A stretch of 64,000 bases of DNA from Rhododendron vialii (taxonomy: Eukaryota; Streptophyta; Magnoliopsida; Ericales; Ericaceae), in contig NC_080559.1 of the NCBI RefSeq assembly GCF_030253575.1, forward strand, positions 14,545,001-14,609,000, read 5' to 3'. Within the stretch, counting starts at the first letter, position 1, and each line of letters begins with the position of its first letter. Positions 24,163-35,937 of the stretch are shown here, piece by piece. The notes beneath the pieces are model-generated. The model was not told the DNA's origin. It made no database searches and was given only the letters and a program-made list of their open reading frames with translations. The position numbers and the translations under genes were made by a program.

Positions 24163-27100
24163 TCATGAAGCCTTGCCTGTGTACATGTAACTCCCAATTT
24201 TGAAGCTCATTGAAATAATCAGGACCCACAAAAATAACAGGTAGAGCCAGCCCCATGACATTCCAGAACCAGACTTCGGCTCCAAGCTGGCATCATTGTG
24301 AGACAAGCCAAAAGAAATGACTATATTGACATCCACGTCCTTACTAAGTGACCAGTACGTCCCGTTGCCACCAGAGGTCATATTTCTTATTCGGATGATA
24401 CCGGCAGTAACATGGATCGAATTTGAAGAATGAGCAGTAGAACTCAACCGAAGAGCAGCAGCATCTTTGGAAGGGAAATCCGAAGCAAAAGCAGGAGGAG
24501 CAGAGATGCTTTCCAACATACAACTTGCCTTATTCGGGAATGGATACTGGATATCTGCTTGATTGGGAAGTACATAAAAAGCAAGGTCAATAGATTGTAG
24601 AAGAGGTTGGCCAGAAACCGTGCACTTCAAAAGTTGAGTATAAATACAGTACGAATGCTGGGAAAATAAGATGGAGTTACCCGTGAAGGGTAGCTCAAAC
24701 ATAAACCCTGGGACTAACAGCCAGTCTGGTTTGCAGAAATTGGTGAAAAATTAAAAGAGAGAGGGGAAAGAGAAACCCCTCACTAATTTGGATTGTGAGA
24801 AATAAAAATACATGATGAGAAAAGACGAGAATAACACACGCGTAAGTGCCCCATTCCATTTCTCACAAACGAGGTGAGATTTGACGAGAAACACAATCAT
24901 GTCTTTTCTCTTCTCACCATTCCAAATGAACCGTAAAACGGTAGGTCTTGGGATTGAGTCCCATCTACTTCGCCTGATATCTATGGCTAGGGGCGGTCAC
25001 ACATGCAGAGTTCCTCAACCTCAAGTAAAACAGAGAAGAAAAAAGAACAACTTACTATCAATACCGGATCCAAAGTTTCCAGGCTCTTGCTTTGATGTTG
25101 ATGCAACATCATTGTAATTTCCTTGTGTAAGCTGTTGGCTTCCCATGGTCTCTTGTGGGGCTCCTCCATTAGCATACTGACATAAAGTCATAAATTAATG
25201 TCAGTCCTCAACCAATAACAACCACAGTCAACAGGGATAATATAACTGAGTTCAAGTCATATGATTACCTCTTGGGCGAGGGATGCTTGGTCAGAAACAA
25301 GGTTCTCATTTTCATCTGAATCAAAGAATGTAAGGTAGTCTTCTAGGATGTCAAACCCAGAGGATTCCACTTTAATGGAGTTAGAAAGGTCATTAGCTTC
25401 CAAAAATGCCCCCTCATCAAATGGAGGGTTATCAGTAGCATCCAAGAATGGGTCATCAAGTAAGTAGTCTGCATCCTCAGAATTCACAGAATGGCTCGGT
25501 TCCCCTATATATTCATGCCTTACCGGATTCATGTACATGTCATTTTGGACTGGTAGATCAAATAAATTCTGCCCATCGGGCTGCTCTGGAGCAGAGTAAT
25601 TTTCACCCACATCCACCAAAAGCTTTTGATTGTCATTGTCAGAGACCAATGGCTCCTGGAAATGACTGCTACTGTCCTCGTAATAGAAGCTCAAAGGAAG
25701 GGGAACATCTTCCGATGAAATGTCTGCACCGAGAATCTGGGGAAAAAAACAAAATATTCTAAGACAATTAGACAAAATGTAATGATCTGTGAAAGGAAAA
25801 AGAAACAGGATGTTCCACCTTTTTCATAACACAACAAGATTCAGAAACTCGTAGTGCCTAATGTTGATTTTGGCTCATAAATCATAATAGGCTTGCGAGT
25901 TGCGACTATGATGTTTTCTAAAGTAGGAGATCTAATCACAAATTGTATCTCTGTATGAGTGAGGAATATCCACAACAACAAGAGCAAAGGCCTAATGGTC
26001 CTGTGTTTCTAGTTTCTAGTTTCTCTTAATCTTTTGGGCTATTTGATTTGTCTTTTGACGTTATTTGGTTAATCTTTTAGATATTTCGTTAAGAATGTAG
26101 TGCAATGGTTTCTTTAGGTCAAGTTTGATGATGTTGATTCTTTATGGTACAGAGTGTAATATTTATCTCCTTTGGATTGGTTTCTCCTCCCTTTGAGGGA
26201 TTCCATTTTTAGTGATTTATGGTGTATTAGACTTCGGGGTGTGATTTGTAGCTAGAGAGTTCACCAATGAAGTACCGACACACCTAACTGCAGTGTTGGA
26301 CATGCGACACGCAGGGACACGGATGGTACAGGCCAAATTAGTTTAACTGATTGTAAGCACATCACACATTGGGGACACCCTTGTCTCAACTTGGACACTG
26401 GGTGGAAGCATGTCATGACATGGATCAATTAATAATAGTATAACTTCATTTGAGGGGTTAAATTAAGATATCATAAAATATAGGGCTTGTTTGATTGCAA
26501 GGACTACAAGGACAAATTGTATTAGTCCACCCCTGCCGGATTGGGTTCCCTCCTCCTCATCAAACAATCAAAAATCATCCTCATTCCCTTATCTCACTCT
26601 TTGTCCCATCCTAACCGAACACAATACAACTAATCTCAGCATTCTTATAATCCCATCTATTGTCCCATGGGCCCTGCTTGTCTCCTCTAACCTTAATCCC
26701 GTCTTACCCAATCCTTCTTAAAACTAATACGACAATCAAACGTGACCATAAGGAACCAAATAAATCCCTCGTCTAGATAATAATGTTCAAAGAGCAAAAG
26801 GTAAGAATTGTAAAGATTCCACTAGTTTTGGTGGTTTCCAGATAGAATGTTCATATAAATAACTAAATATCGAGGAGATTTATTTCCACACTCCCATTTC
26901 TCCACCTGCACCCCATTTTGTCTCTTATTAGGTGAAGTCACTAAAGAGCCCCTGTAAATGGTGTAATTCTCTCCTTTGACTCACCCGATACAAGTGCAAG
27001 AAAAACACATCCCTAATTCTTACTCCATCGTCATCTACCTCTCCTTCAAAGGCATTCAGCACGTTTTGGTCCTCTGAATCCCCTAGATTTACATCAGGCA

Positions 27101-30100
27101 ATGCCTCACTCCATCGTCATCTACCTCCCCCAGATTTACATTATCTTCCGAGCACTCCGAAGCACCGCCGTTTACAAGATCGGGCCCGCAATTGAAGCTG
27201 TAATCGTCGTAGAACCAAGAGTAGCAAGAACCCACATCAGTTACCTCGACTCGGATCTCCATTCCCTCCACAGCCGCGTTGAGCAATTTTCAGGTACCCG
27301 CTGGAGCGAACAGAAATGCTCTTTGGCAACTGAACTCTCTCCGTGATACTCCTTATTGAATCGACTGTGTTTGATGACACTTGTCGGACTTTCTAATCTC
27401 ATCTCAGTTCTCTCGAATGCCGGCCTTTTTCGAGACCGGACCCACAATCGAAGGAGGAGGAGGGGAAGATCAAGGTGGTGGGTTTGGGGATGATCTCGAT
27501 TCTCCTGTAGCAGGTCATTGTTGATTAGATCATATGGGGAGACTGGAGAGAGAGAGGAGGAGGAGAAGAGGAAAGAGATGGGATGTTTAGTAACTTCACT
27601 TAATAGAGACAAAAAAGGGAGTGCAGGTGGAGAAATGGGAAGTGTGGAAATCAATCTCCAATATCTATCCATGTATATCTTTTTAATTTCATATTATGTC
27701 TTGTCCCCTGCCAAGTTGCCAAGTTTGTGTCCTCATTTATTTAGAATTGCCATGTCCGTTTCTGTGTCCATGCTTGGGGTTCGCTTTGTTTTCCATTTTC
27801 CTATTGCATTACTTTTCTTTGGCAAACTTCTTGTCCCCCTTTGTCATGCACCTTTCTATCTATTGCTGACAATATTCTACTATTTCTTGGCAATAAAAAG
27901 AAAATGGATTATGAGAGTAGACAAGGATGGGAAGCACCATTTCCCTGTATGCATAGCAAAGAAGGCATGCTTGACAATACCACATGGAATAAGACAAACA
28001 AAAACAGCTAATCCAAAAAATAGCAAGAAAAAACAGACGAACCAATCGACAACGACCAACTGGACCATAGCAGTGGCATAAAACTCACATGGCTGGCCCA
28101 ATAAGTTCCTAGAATGGGAGATCCCAGTTGGGAAAGAAATGCCGGTACTATGGTTTATTCTGCTATCATTTTCCCATTATGTAGATACAATTCAGAGCTA
28201 ACAACATGGGGAAGGCGTTGACGTGCGTAAACCCTGGTACATGAGATCTATATGCACTTGCCCAAAAGGAACAGTAATGTTCTGATACACATTATACTTA
28301 TCTTTGTGTACATAGTGGGTAGATGCCTTACCTGCTGAAAATTCAGAAATCAGTTCTATAACTTAACTTTTCCATAATCTCGAAAGCTATCCGCATTTAA
28401 TAGGGGTCCATCTTTGTTTTTGGTTGTTGAAACCTCCAACTAACAACTTCAGTCGAATGTGTCTAAATTCTATCGTACAATCATCACAAAAGCCAAAGGT
28501 GCAAATATGTAAGTTTTAAGTGAATTCCTGAGAATTCAAGCATGAACCATGATGTGCCTGCACGCTATTAGCACGGGGAACTTCACTCGTCTTTTAACTT
28601 AATTAACAGATCATTTCTTTACAAGTAGTTTTTACCAAAACTACTTGAGTACTTTTATATTTCAACCAGTTCACCAAAACAACTAATTGACCAGAAATAT
28701 TTCTTCAAGCATAAAGCTATAAAGAAGACTCACATATATGGGTAACTGCATGTTCCATGAGAAAGCATTGGAATGCCTAGATAGTGATAGTCTGGTTTTG
28801 GCCACTAGATTGAAGAAATAATAAGACAAAGGCTGGGGGCATAAGCTCAAGAATGGTGAGAGGCCATTGTTCCTTCCAACTTGAAAATACTAAGCAAAAG
28901 GACTAAGGTAGTAGTTCTTAGATCCAGCAGCCACTTTATTGTTCAATTCACCAAGGGCCCATTAAAAGTTGAATGTCATATCAAGTTACTATTCAATATC
29001 TATAGTGAAGAGTTATATACAACAATATGCACTTGCTTCACGTCCTTTTTATTGTCACATCAAATTTTAAAGCTGTACGGTTCTTTTCCCAATCCTCGCA
29101 AAACCATTATTTGCAAGGGGTTGGATTGGAATACTTGTAGTTTGGTAAAGATGAAAGGTGAGATGGACTTAAACCTGCTCAAGGTCATTGCCATCCAGAT
29201 AGGCATCATCCCCACCTGCCGCTCCCTCCGTATCATCTTGTCCAGGAACTAGAACCAACTCGTCATCCCACTCCTCCTCATCAAAAGGTGCCCCATATTG
29301 TTCCCCATTCTTTGGCCCTGTACCACTCTTTCGAAATACTCTGCATAACACCATCGCATCCTTCTCAACCCAAAACACGAACACACAAAAAAATAGCATT
29401 AGTACCCCAATCATAATTCATGACAAAAGTATTTTATTTTCTTGAGCTATATTAAGAATGGTGCTTCTCTTGATTTCTATTTTATTTACATCAAGAACCA
29501 ATTCCACATTCACAAATACGGAAATGATAAAACCCAGTTTTCTTTGCCACTAGTACTAATAGGACTAGAGAAACTTTCGGGTTTTGAATAAGTTGTACAA
29601 CCAACGGGTAACGCTTGGCTACAATATCGACTTAGCAATTATAAGTTTGCTCTAGATTTTTTTTTTTTCCTTTTTTGCTATCCAAAAGGTTTTTCCTTAT
29701 CCACGGGCAATGAGAGTTTATATATTGGGTAATGTCCACAAAAATTACTGTTCATACTCATTCCCCACAGATAGAACATCAAATTCTTACCTGAACATTT
29801 CCAGTTTTCTCAAACTCCTCGTCCACAAGTTTATACTCATGCATCACCCAATTGGTCCTCTCGCCCCTTGGAGCCCTCCCACAGTGATAAACAAGTGTTT
29901 TCTTCATCCCAACAGTCCGTGACTTGTAACGGATCGGTCTGTCTTTCCCAGTTGTCTTCCAGTACCCCTTTTCAGTAGCCCTATTTGTCCTCCCAGTCAC
30001 CTTTCCATACTTCTTATCTAGTGCACTAAAAAAGTACCACTCCAAGTCCCGGCTCTTCAGCCTCGACTTCCCTATAACCCAAAACACCACAATTTTTTAG

Positions 30101-31148
30101 TGAGAGAACAATCAAGATTCATGCTAACAAAAGCTAGGTGGTGGTTAAAAAGTAAATAATGCATTAAAAATTTAAAATTGCAATCCACAATTCACACATT
30201 TTAATACAGCTTCACATATATATTCCTATACCCCATTTCAACCCACATTTTGCACGAGTATATTTATCTTCTGCCTCTACTTTCCCTAAAACCACAAAAA
30301 GCATCAATTAACAATAAAAGAATAACATCCAACTGTAAGTATATATTTTCCAGATACTACTTGGTTGGATAACTAGTGTAGTAGTGGGATCGCTGATTCC
30401 CCACTTTGTAGGACATGGGTTTATTGGATTGTAGTAGCTTCTACGAACGAAAGAGCAGGTTGAATAATTTCGAATTGACTTCTTGCTGAGTTAAGAATGC
30501 AGGCTCCCCTTAAACTGAACCAAAGGGAGGTCTTCCTTCCTCAGCAAAGTGGGTACTTTTGTCTCCCTGTATCCTGAGTCTTACATTTCGGTTCTCAAAA
30601 GGGCTCATATCACCAACTTCAACTGACACCATAAGGAAAAAGCACAAGGAAAAAAGCACCAGAGATCCTTTGTACCGAGAAATCGGTGTACCTCTTTACC
30701 GAGATGTTTTGGGTTGTTAGATTGTGTGAGTTTTTTTTATGTTTTAAAATTTTTATGAGATCTAATGGCCGAAAGTGTACCGGTACAGAGAACTTCGGTA
30801 CATTAGATTTGATCCCTGAAACAAGCTCCCCATAAAAGCTGGAGAGGGAGAAGGACAACCAAAGATATCAAGCTGCCGATTACACATACGCGAATTCGGA
30901 AGGAGATAACAAAGGTAGCCTTTATCCCCACTACATTCTAAACAATTTCATCAGTAAATCCCCAAATCTAAAAATTGAATAACCCCAGAACATGTCTAAC
31001 AGTTCAATTAAAAACCCCAATCCAAGGACAGAGATTAACTGAATCCCTAAAACGTGTTTCTTTTTTGGAAAATTAATTCTGATAAATAAATAAACCAACC
31101 AACAGAGAATAAAGTGAATATTTTTCATGCTTGAGATCCAAACGGCGA

Positions 31149-31193
<45 letters not shown>

Positions 31194-31380
31194 GGAGGTC
31201 CCAAGGCTCGCACTTGTAGATGTCGATGACGGAGATGGGGTCGAAGCGGAAGGGCTTTCCGAAGACCTTGCGCCTGAGGTAGAACCCCACGAGTTCTTGG
31301 TCGGTGGGATGGAATCGAAACCCTGGAGCCAGCGAAGAAGCTGATGCGGCCGCCGCTGGAGGTGCCTGATCCAGGCCCAT
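24163..31380 (-). CDS. Membrane-anchored NAC transcription factor (NTL type, NAC053/NAC078-like)
   Basis: A plant NAC factor expected to sit in a membrane until released by stress-triggered proteolysis and then act in the nucleus. Six exons in transcription order: 31380-31191, 30071-29791, 29360-29175, 25736-25269, 25176-25056 and 24554-24163. All are GT-AG and join in frame to 545 aa. Residues about 17-165 form the NAC domain: [20 protein letters not shown], then [36 protein letters not shown] and [10 protein letters not shown]. The middle is acidic, as in activation regions ([22 protein letters not shown]). A conserved block near the C-terminus ([12 protein letters not shown], then [14 protein letters not shown]) precedes a hydrophobic helix at about 516-533 ([16 protein letters not shown]), giving a tail anchor. 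The start is the ATG just before the NAC domain. Intron 3 is 3.4 kb and holds two transposons. Arabidopsis NAC053/NTL4 and NAC078/NTL11 are the closest relatives I can name; orthology is inferred. Confidence 0.93.
26483..26747. repeat. MITE-like inverted repeat in NAC intron 3
   Basis: The left end GGGCTTGTTTGATTG is inversely matched by CAATCAAACGTGACC at the right. Inverted similarity continues as AATTGTATTAGTCC against AAAACTAATACGAC. A short ATA on both sides could be a 3-bp target duplication, which would suggest PIF/Harbinger, but this is weak. It lies within the long intron and does not touch exons. Confidence 0.55.
26874..27659. mobile_element. MULE-like element, possible Pack-MULE, in NAC intron 3
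   Basis: About 786 bp bounded by long terminal inverted repeats (about 70-80 bp): GGAGATTTATTTCCACACTC on the left against the reverse complement of GTGTGGAAATCAATCTCC on the right. A likely degenerate 9-bp duplication flanks it (AAATATCGA against CAATATCTA, 7 of 9 matching). The interior is more GC-rich than its surroundings, contains duplicated CTCCATCGTCATCTACCTC words, and has overlapping ORFs of 65-143 codons on the minus strand that I do not recognise. No transposase is present. Confidence 0.6.
30655..30825. repeat. Short inverted-repeat segment in NAC intron 1
   Basis: GATCCTTTGTACCGA on the left is roughly inverted by TCGGTACATTAGATTTGATC on the right, with GGTGTACC and GTGTACCGGTAC words inside. 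It could be a small foldback element. Boundaries and family are not established. Confidence 0.3.
31153..31189. repeat. (GA)n microsatellite at the NAC intron 1 donor
   Basis: On the coding strand, intron 1 begins GT followed at once by about 18 CT repeats. The donor is therefore GTCTCT rather than the usual GTAAGT, a weak match to consensus. The exon phase and the conserved protein join across it support the site. Confidence 0.85.
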
Positions 31381-31388
31381 GTGAGATG

Positions 31389-31393
<5 letters not shown>

Positions 31394-31431
<38 letters not shown>
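31394..31431. repeat. (GA)n microsatellite in the NAC 5' leader
   Basis: About 19 GA repeats (CT on the coding strand) end 13 bp upstream of the NAC start codon. The position mirrors the CT tract in front of the malate dehydrogenase start. Confidence 0.85.
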
Positions 31432-31433
<2 letters not shown>

Positions 31434-32088
31434 TTAGGGTTTCAGAGAGAGAGTTGTTGAACAACCCTTGGGTTTTCAAATCTCAATTGAAGTGGAGGAA
31501 GAAGAGAAGCTTCGTTGCGTCAAGCGATTAAGCATCTTCGATCCTTTTTCCTTTTGTTTTTCCCTTTTTCTTTTTCGAGGATGCCTTTATAATCTTTGCC
31601 GACTCCTTGAGAGGTAAGTCACCCGGCCCGTTTTGTAGACGGATAAGGATTTCAGTGGATAAGTAATACTCCAGTACAGTACATATACCGAGGAGTATCT
31701 TTTTCGGAAATTCCATAACAATGAAGATTGGTTGGGAATCACGCAAAACAAAACGGGTTTGATTTCATTTCAGATCTCATAAAAATTTAAAAAAAAACAC
31801 TTATAAATTTTTAAATATTATTTTTTGAAGCTCTGTAAATAATCAACTCTAACAGATATCGGTAAGTATTATTTTTTAATTCGTAGAGACAAAACTGTTC
31901 AGTTCGTCCTTATGAATCCAAAAATAAATTTACTAATGTACGTTGGAGCTATTTTTTATAGGGCCATGTAAACTAATATTCAAAAAATTTATGGATATTT
32001 TTCTAAATTTTTATGGGATCCGAAATGGATCCAAACATGTTTTTTTTTGCGTGATTCCCTGCAAATCTTTCTTGCGAATTTTTTTTTT

Positions 32089-32606
32089 AGGAGTCCGATT
32101 TTTGTGGTTCAGAAGGCGCTCCAATTTTGTCTCCATGTGGTGGGAGAAAGCAATCAACTGCATATGCAGCCCACCCCAAGTCAATGACTATTTTGCACAC
32201 GGTTGTGTGGGACCCACATAGAGTTCCACATAAATGATTTGAACCGTTTAATAATTTTGAAATAATTATTCAATTGATCTTGAAAATTTTAGCCCAATTG
32301 GACTTTTGGAAATAATTATTCTAGTTCGTTCAATTTTTCATTCAAAATTCAAGATCCTAAACTAAAAATTGAACAAATTAGAATAATTACTTACAAAAAT
32401 CGAATTGGACTAAATTTTTTCAAAATCAATTGAGTAATTATTTTAAAATTATTGAACAGTTACTTTTATGTGAGTCACACACAAATATGCAAAATGGTCC
32501 TTGACTTGGGGTGGGCTGGATATGCAGCAGATTGCTTTCTCCCACAACACTGGGACAAAAATTGGAGTGCCTCCGGTAAATTCTAGAGCACAAAAATTAA
32601 ACTCCT
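32089..32606. repeat. Long palindrome (foldback element), about 518 bp
   Basis: The whole segment is one inverted repeat with arms of about 250 bp. It starts AGGAGTCCGATTTTTGTG and ends in CAAAAATTAAACTCCT. Inner blocks such as GTGGGAGAAAGCAATC and GATTGCTTTCTCCCAC, and CCACCCCAAGTCAATGAC and CTTGACTTGGGGTGGG, pair along almost the full length. No ORF. Its transcript would form a long hairpin. It lies between the two NAC genes. Confidence 0.9.
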
Positions 32607-33934
32607 TTTTTTAAAACTATTATAGGAGGTAGATATGTTAGAAGATTAACTTATATTTGGCTTGAGTACCAATTGATACAGGTGAATAAAAATAGGTAGA
32701 TAACCACCTCATCGGCCTCGATCACGTAAAGCTAATAGATAAAATAATATAATATTTAGAACCGAATGAATAGTGACTCGCGGGAAGACGCGAGGCATTG
32801 TAGCTCTAGCTACTCTTTCGGCGATTTCAACGAGGTGGATAACTCTGGTTTTGAGGGGGTTTTCTTGGGGTTGACTCGCTACTCTAGTGTAAAGAGGGGG
32901 TAGAGAGGGCGATGTGGATACTCTAACCCAGCAAAACATAGTCTCTATTTGAAACTTGTGGGAAGGAAATGAAAAGAAAAGAAAATAGAGGGAAAATGTG
33001 ATGAAAGTGGATTCATTTCTCTTATTTGGTGGAAGAAAGAAAATGAAAAGAAACTACGAAGAAAAAATAATTTCTCTTGTTTGGCTTCAAGAGGGAAATG
33101 GAAAGAATAGAAAAAAAATTAATTGGCTTTTTGTTATAGTAACTGTGTGGGGGATTTTCTCTCTCATTTTCTTCAATAATTTCCCTCTCCAGAACTTTCA
33201 TTTCCTTCCTATTTTCTTTTCCTTTTCCTTAAATTGAACCAAACAACCCTTAATGAAATTTTTTTATTTTCCTTTCTTTTCTCCCATTTTTCATGGGTTC
33301 CAAACACAGCCTAAAGGATAAAATAGAGAGTATAAAAAATAGGACACATAGGAAAAACATCAAAAATCCAAAAATCCGTTAGAGTAATTTGTAAATAATC
33401 TAAACAGTGTCAGTGACCCACCGCTTTAAAGGGCGAAATTACTTAAAACGCCCAAAATCAAGGAAGAGTAGAATCTGCCCCTAGTGCCCAAAATCAGGGG
33501 CATTTTTGTCCCATTGTGGCAAAATGTAAGCCACCTTTGGAAACTATGTTCCTTTATAGGCGCTTATGGATAATATATAAATCATGTTCAAGTACATCTA
33601 CGTTCCACCACTCAAACCGAGCAATTCTGAAAAATGAAAAAAAGGGCCTGTATCATTTATTTTCTCATTTACAAGAGTGGTTTATTATTTTTAAAAATTG
33701 ATCTTCATATAATATGTTGATAATTTAGTATGATATAAATATTAAGAATATAAAGGAAAGAGATATTTGTTATTTAATAATTTACATTTTGAAAAAAAGC
33801 AAATATTAAATTTAAAGAGACAATAAAACAAAAAAAATGACACTACAAAATTACATGAAGGCAATCAAACAATTTTGATTCATTATTTCATCATCCACCA
33901 CTCTAATCTACTCATATTAACTACCCAAAGTAAG

Positions 33935-34106
33935 AGTATTCACAATAGCATAACCAAAACTAAAAGATTTATAAAGTTAGCAAATGTTTGCTTAAAAACA
34001 TATTGGTATAACCAAACTTAGCAACTCATTAATCAATATCTGAATTTTGTCATTTGGATAACCAAAATTAGCAGCATTGTGTCTTGGATAATCAAAATTA
34101 ATGGAG

Positions 34107-34197
<91 letters not shown>

Positions 34198-34383
34198 CCC
34201 ACTTATTTACATTTATTTCCAAACCCACTTATTTACCTATCTCACTTTACTAAAAATGAGTTTGATTATGCACCATTGTGGGATTTCATATTATTAATAT
34301 CGGCAACCCTTTAAATGGATAATCAAAAAATAAGGTGACAAATTTCGATTATCCAATTTTGGTTATGCCATTGGAGATATCCT
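33935..34383. repeat. MITE-like inverted repeat, family copy B
   Basis: The left end GTATTCACAATAGCATAACC is inversely matched by GGTTATGCCATTGGAGATATC at the right, and the same ends occur in the copy at 4662-5205. Inner words such as GATAATCAAAA and GGATAACCAAAATT also repeat. A poly-C/(TC)n microsatellite lies inside. Confidence 0.6.
34108..34194. repeat. (C)11(TC)38 microsatellite
   Basis: Eleven C bases followed by about 38 uninterrupted TC repeats, the longest microsatellite in the window. It is likely to vary in length between individuals. Confidence 0.95.
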
Positions 34384-35937
34384 AATTCCCTCTTTTTAAA
34401 AAAACAAACAAACCCCTTCTTATCCCACCTCCCCTACTTAACTAATCTCCCATCATACCTTATCCACCTCTTATCACTTCTTCTTCCTTATCCACCCAAA
34501 ACCTTATCGGTCTGACGAACAAACCTCGAGGCTCTTAACAATGTGAACACGACACGGTTTTATACAGATCGGGTTAGTGTCAAGATATATTACACATTTA
34601 AGTTAACAAGTGTTTTGACACCGACCTGAAATGACACAACACAACACAATACAATAACCACCCCATCCATCCCCACTTCATTCCCGTGCCTTTTATTTCC
34701 AGTGTAGAAAAGCTTATACCCGATGTTAGAGATGTCACACATTAGTTAAGTAAAAACCTCCAAAACTAGTATAGAAGCGGCCTCTCCATTTATTGCCAGT
34801 TAATTTTGAGTTAAATGCTTTAAAATGATACTAAAGCTAGACTTTGAGAGGCTTTTGAACGAGATTCTCTTAATTGATTGCCCCATCGTTTGCACCTTAA
34901 GTACGCGTTGTTTCATTGTTTGCGCTGTGCTAGGGGTCCGTTATTTTACTTCTTCACCTGCAGGTCAAGGGTCGCACGAGCAGGAGACTGTTAAAGCTTT
35001 TTCCACATGGATTAATTATAACCTCCAAAATGAGTATATGATCATAAGCAACTTCTCCAATCATAGCCAATTGATTTGAATTGGATGCTTTAGTGCTCTC
35101 TCCAAGCCACTTTAGTCTTTTGTAGGCAAGCTATACTAATATTCCTCATAATCATACGATCAACACTAAATTCCAGTCAGCGAGTCTAATCTACCAATCC
35201 TAGGCTAACTTGTTTACTTGCGCTCGTTTAACCCCTTGCATTTTCCGCTTAAGTAGTACCCTGAGACAGGGACACAACACAACACAACGCATCAAATGAA
35301 AGGGAACACGTACGCTGGCATAACTCACATTCATAATTTGGATTCATGTTATAAGGATTATCTAAAACATAATTGATTTTTATGTGCTAGCTTAGCTATC
35401 AGTCATCAAACAAACAACCCAGGTGACCAGTTGCAGACAGATAATACTCAAAGGGTAGGATGACACAAGTGGAGTTAATAGAAAGGAACCAAAAAAGAGT
35501 AGGAAGAGAGATGCAAGACACAATAACATAACAACCTAACAGGAAGATGCAAAGCTGATCATTTTAATGTGGCACTTAATAGCCTCGAATGAAAACTGAA
35601 AGCATATGGCGGACGAATGATGTTAGATGCACCGAAAGTGGAAACTGGAGTCCGCAACAAACAAATATCAGAAACGCAAACAATTTATTCTGACAAAATA
35701 ACTTTAAAAGACAAGTTCTCTGTCAATGGCGAAAGGATTCGATACAATCCCGTTCAGGGTACGGAATTACAGTAAAGAACTACAAAAACAGATTACATAA
35801 GCGCCATAAATAGCTCAGACAGCTCTGCTACTGATTTCCTTCTTCAGAAAACCAATATGCAACTGATGATGAAAGTTACTCATGGCCAAGACTAACGACT
35901 ACTACAAAATCATATTATTCCTACGCACCGGAAGTAG

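Noticed and set aside
25448..25762. 104-codon plus-strand ORF with His and Cys residues resembling a zinc motif
   Set aside because: It is the antisense shadow of NAC exon 4, which is supported by splice sites and family conservation.
27518..28081. Longest single ORF (187 codons, plus strand) inside NAC intron 3
   Set aside because: It spans the MULE end and ordinary intron sequence, shows only low-complexity hydrophobic stretches and no family motif, and lies antisense to a well-supported gene.
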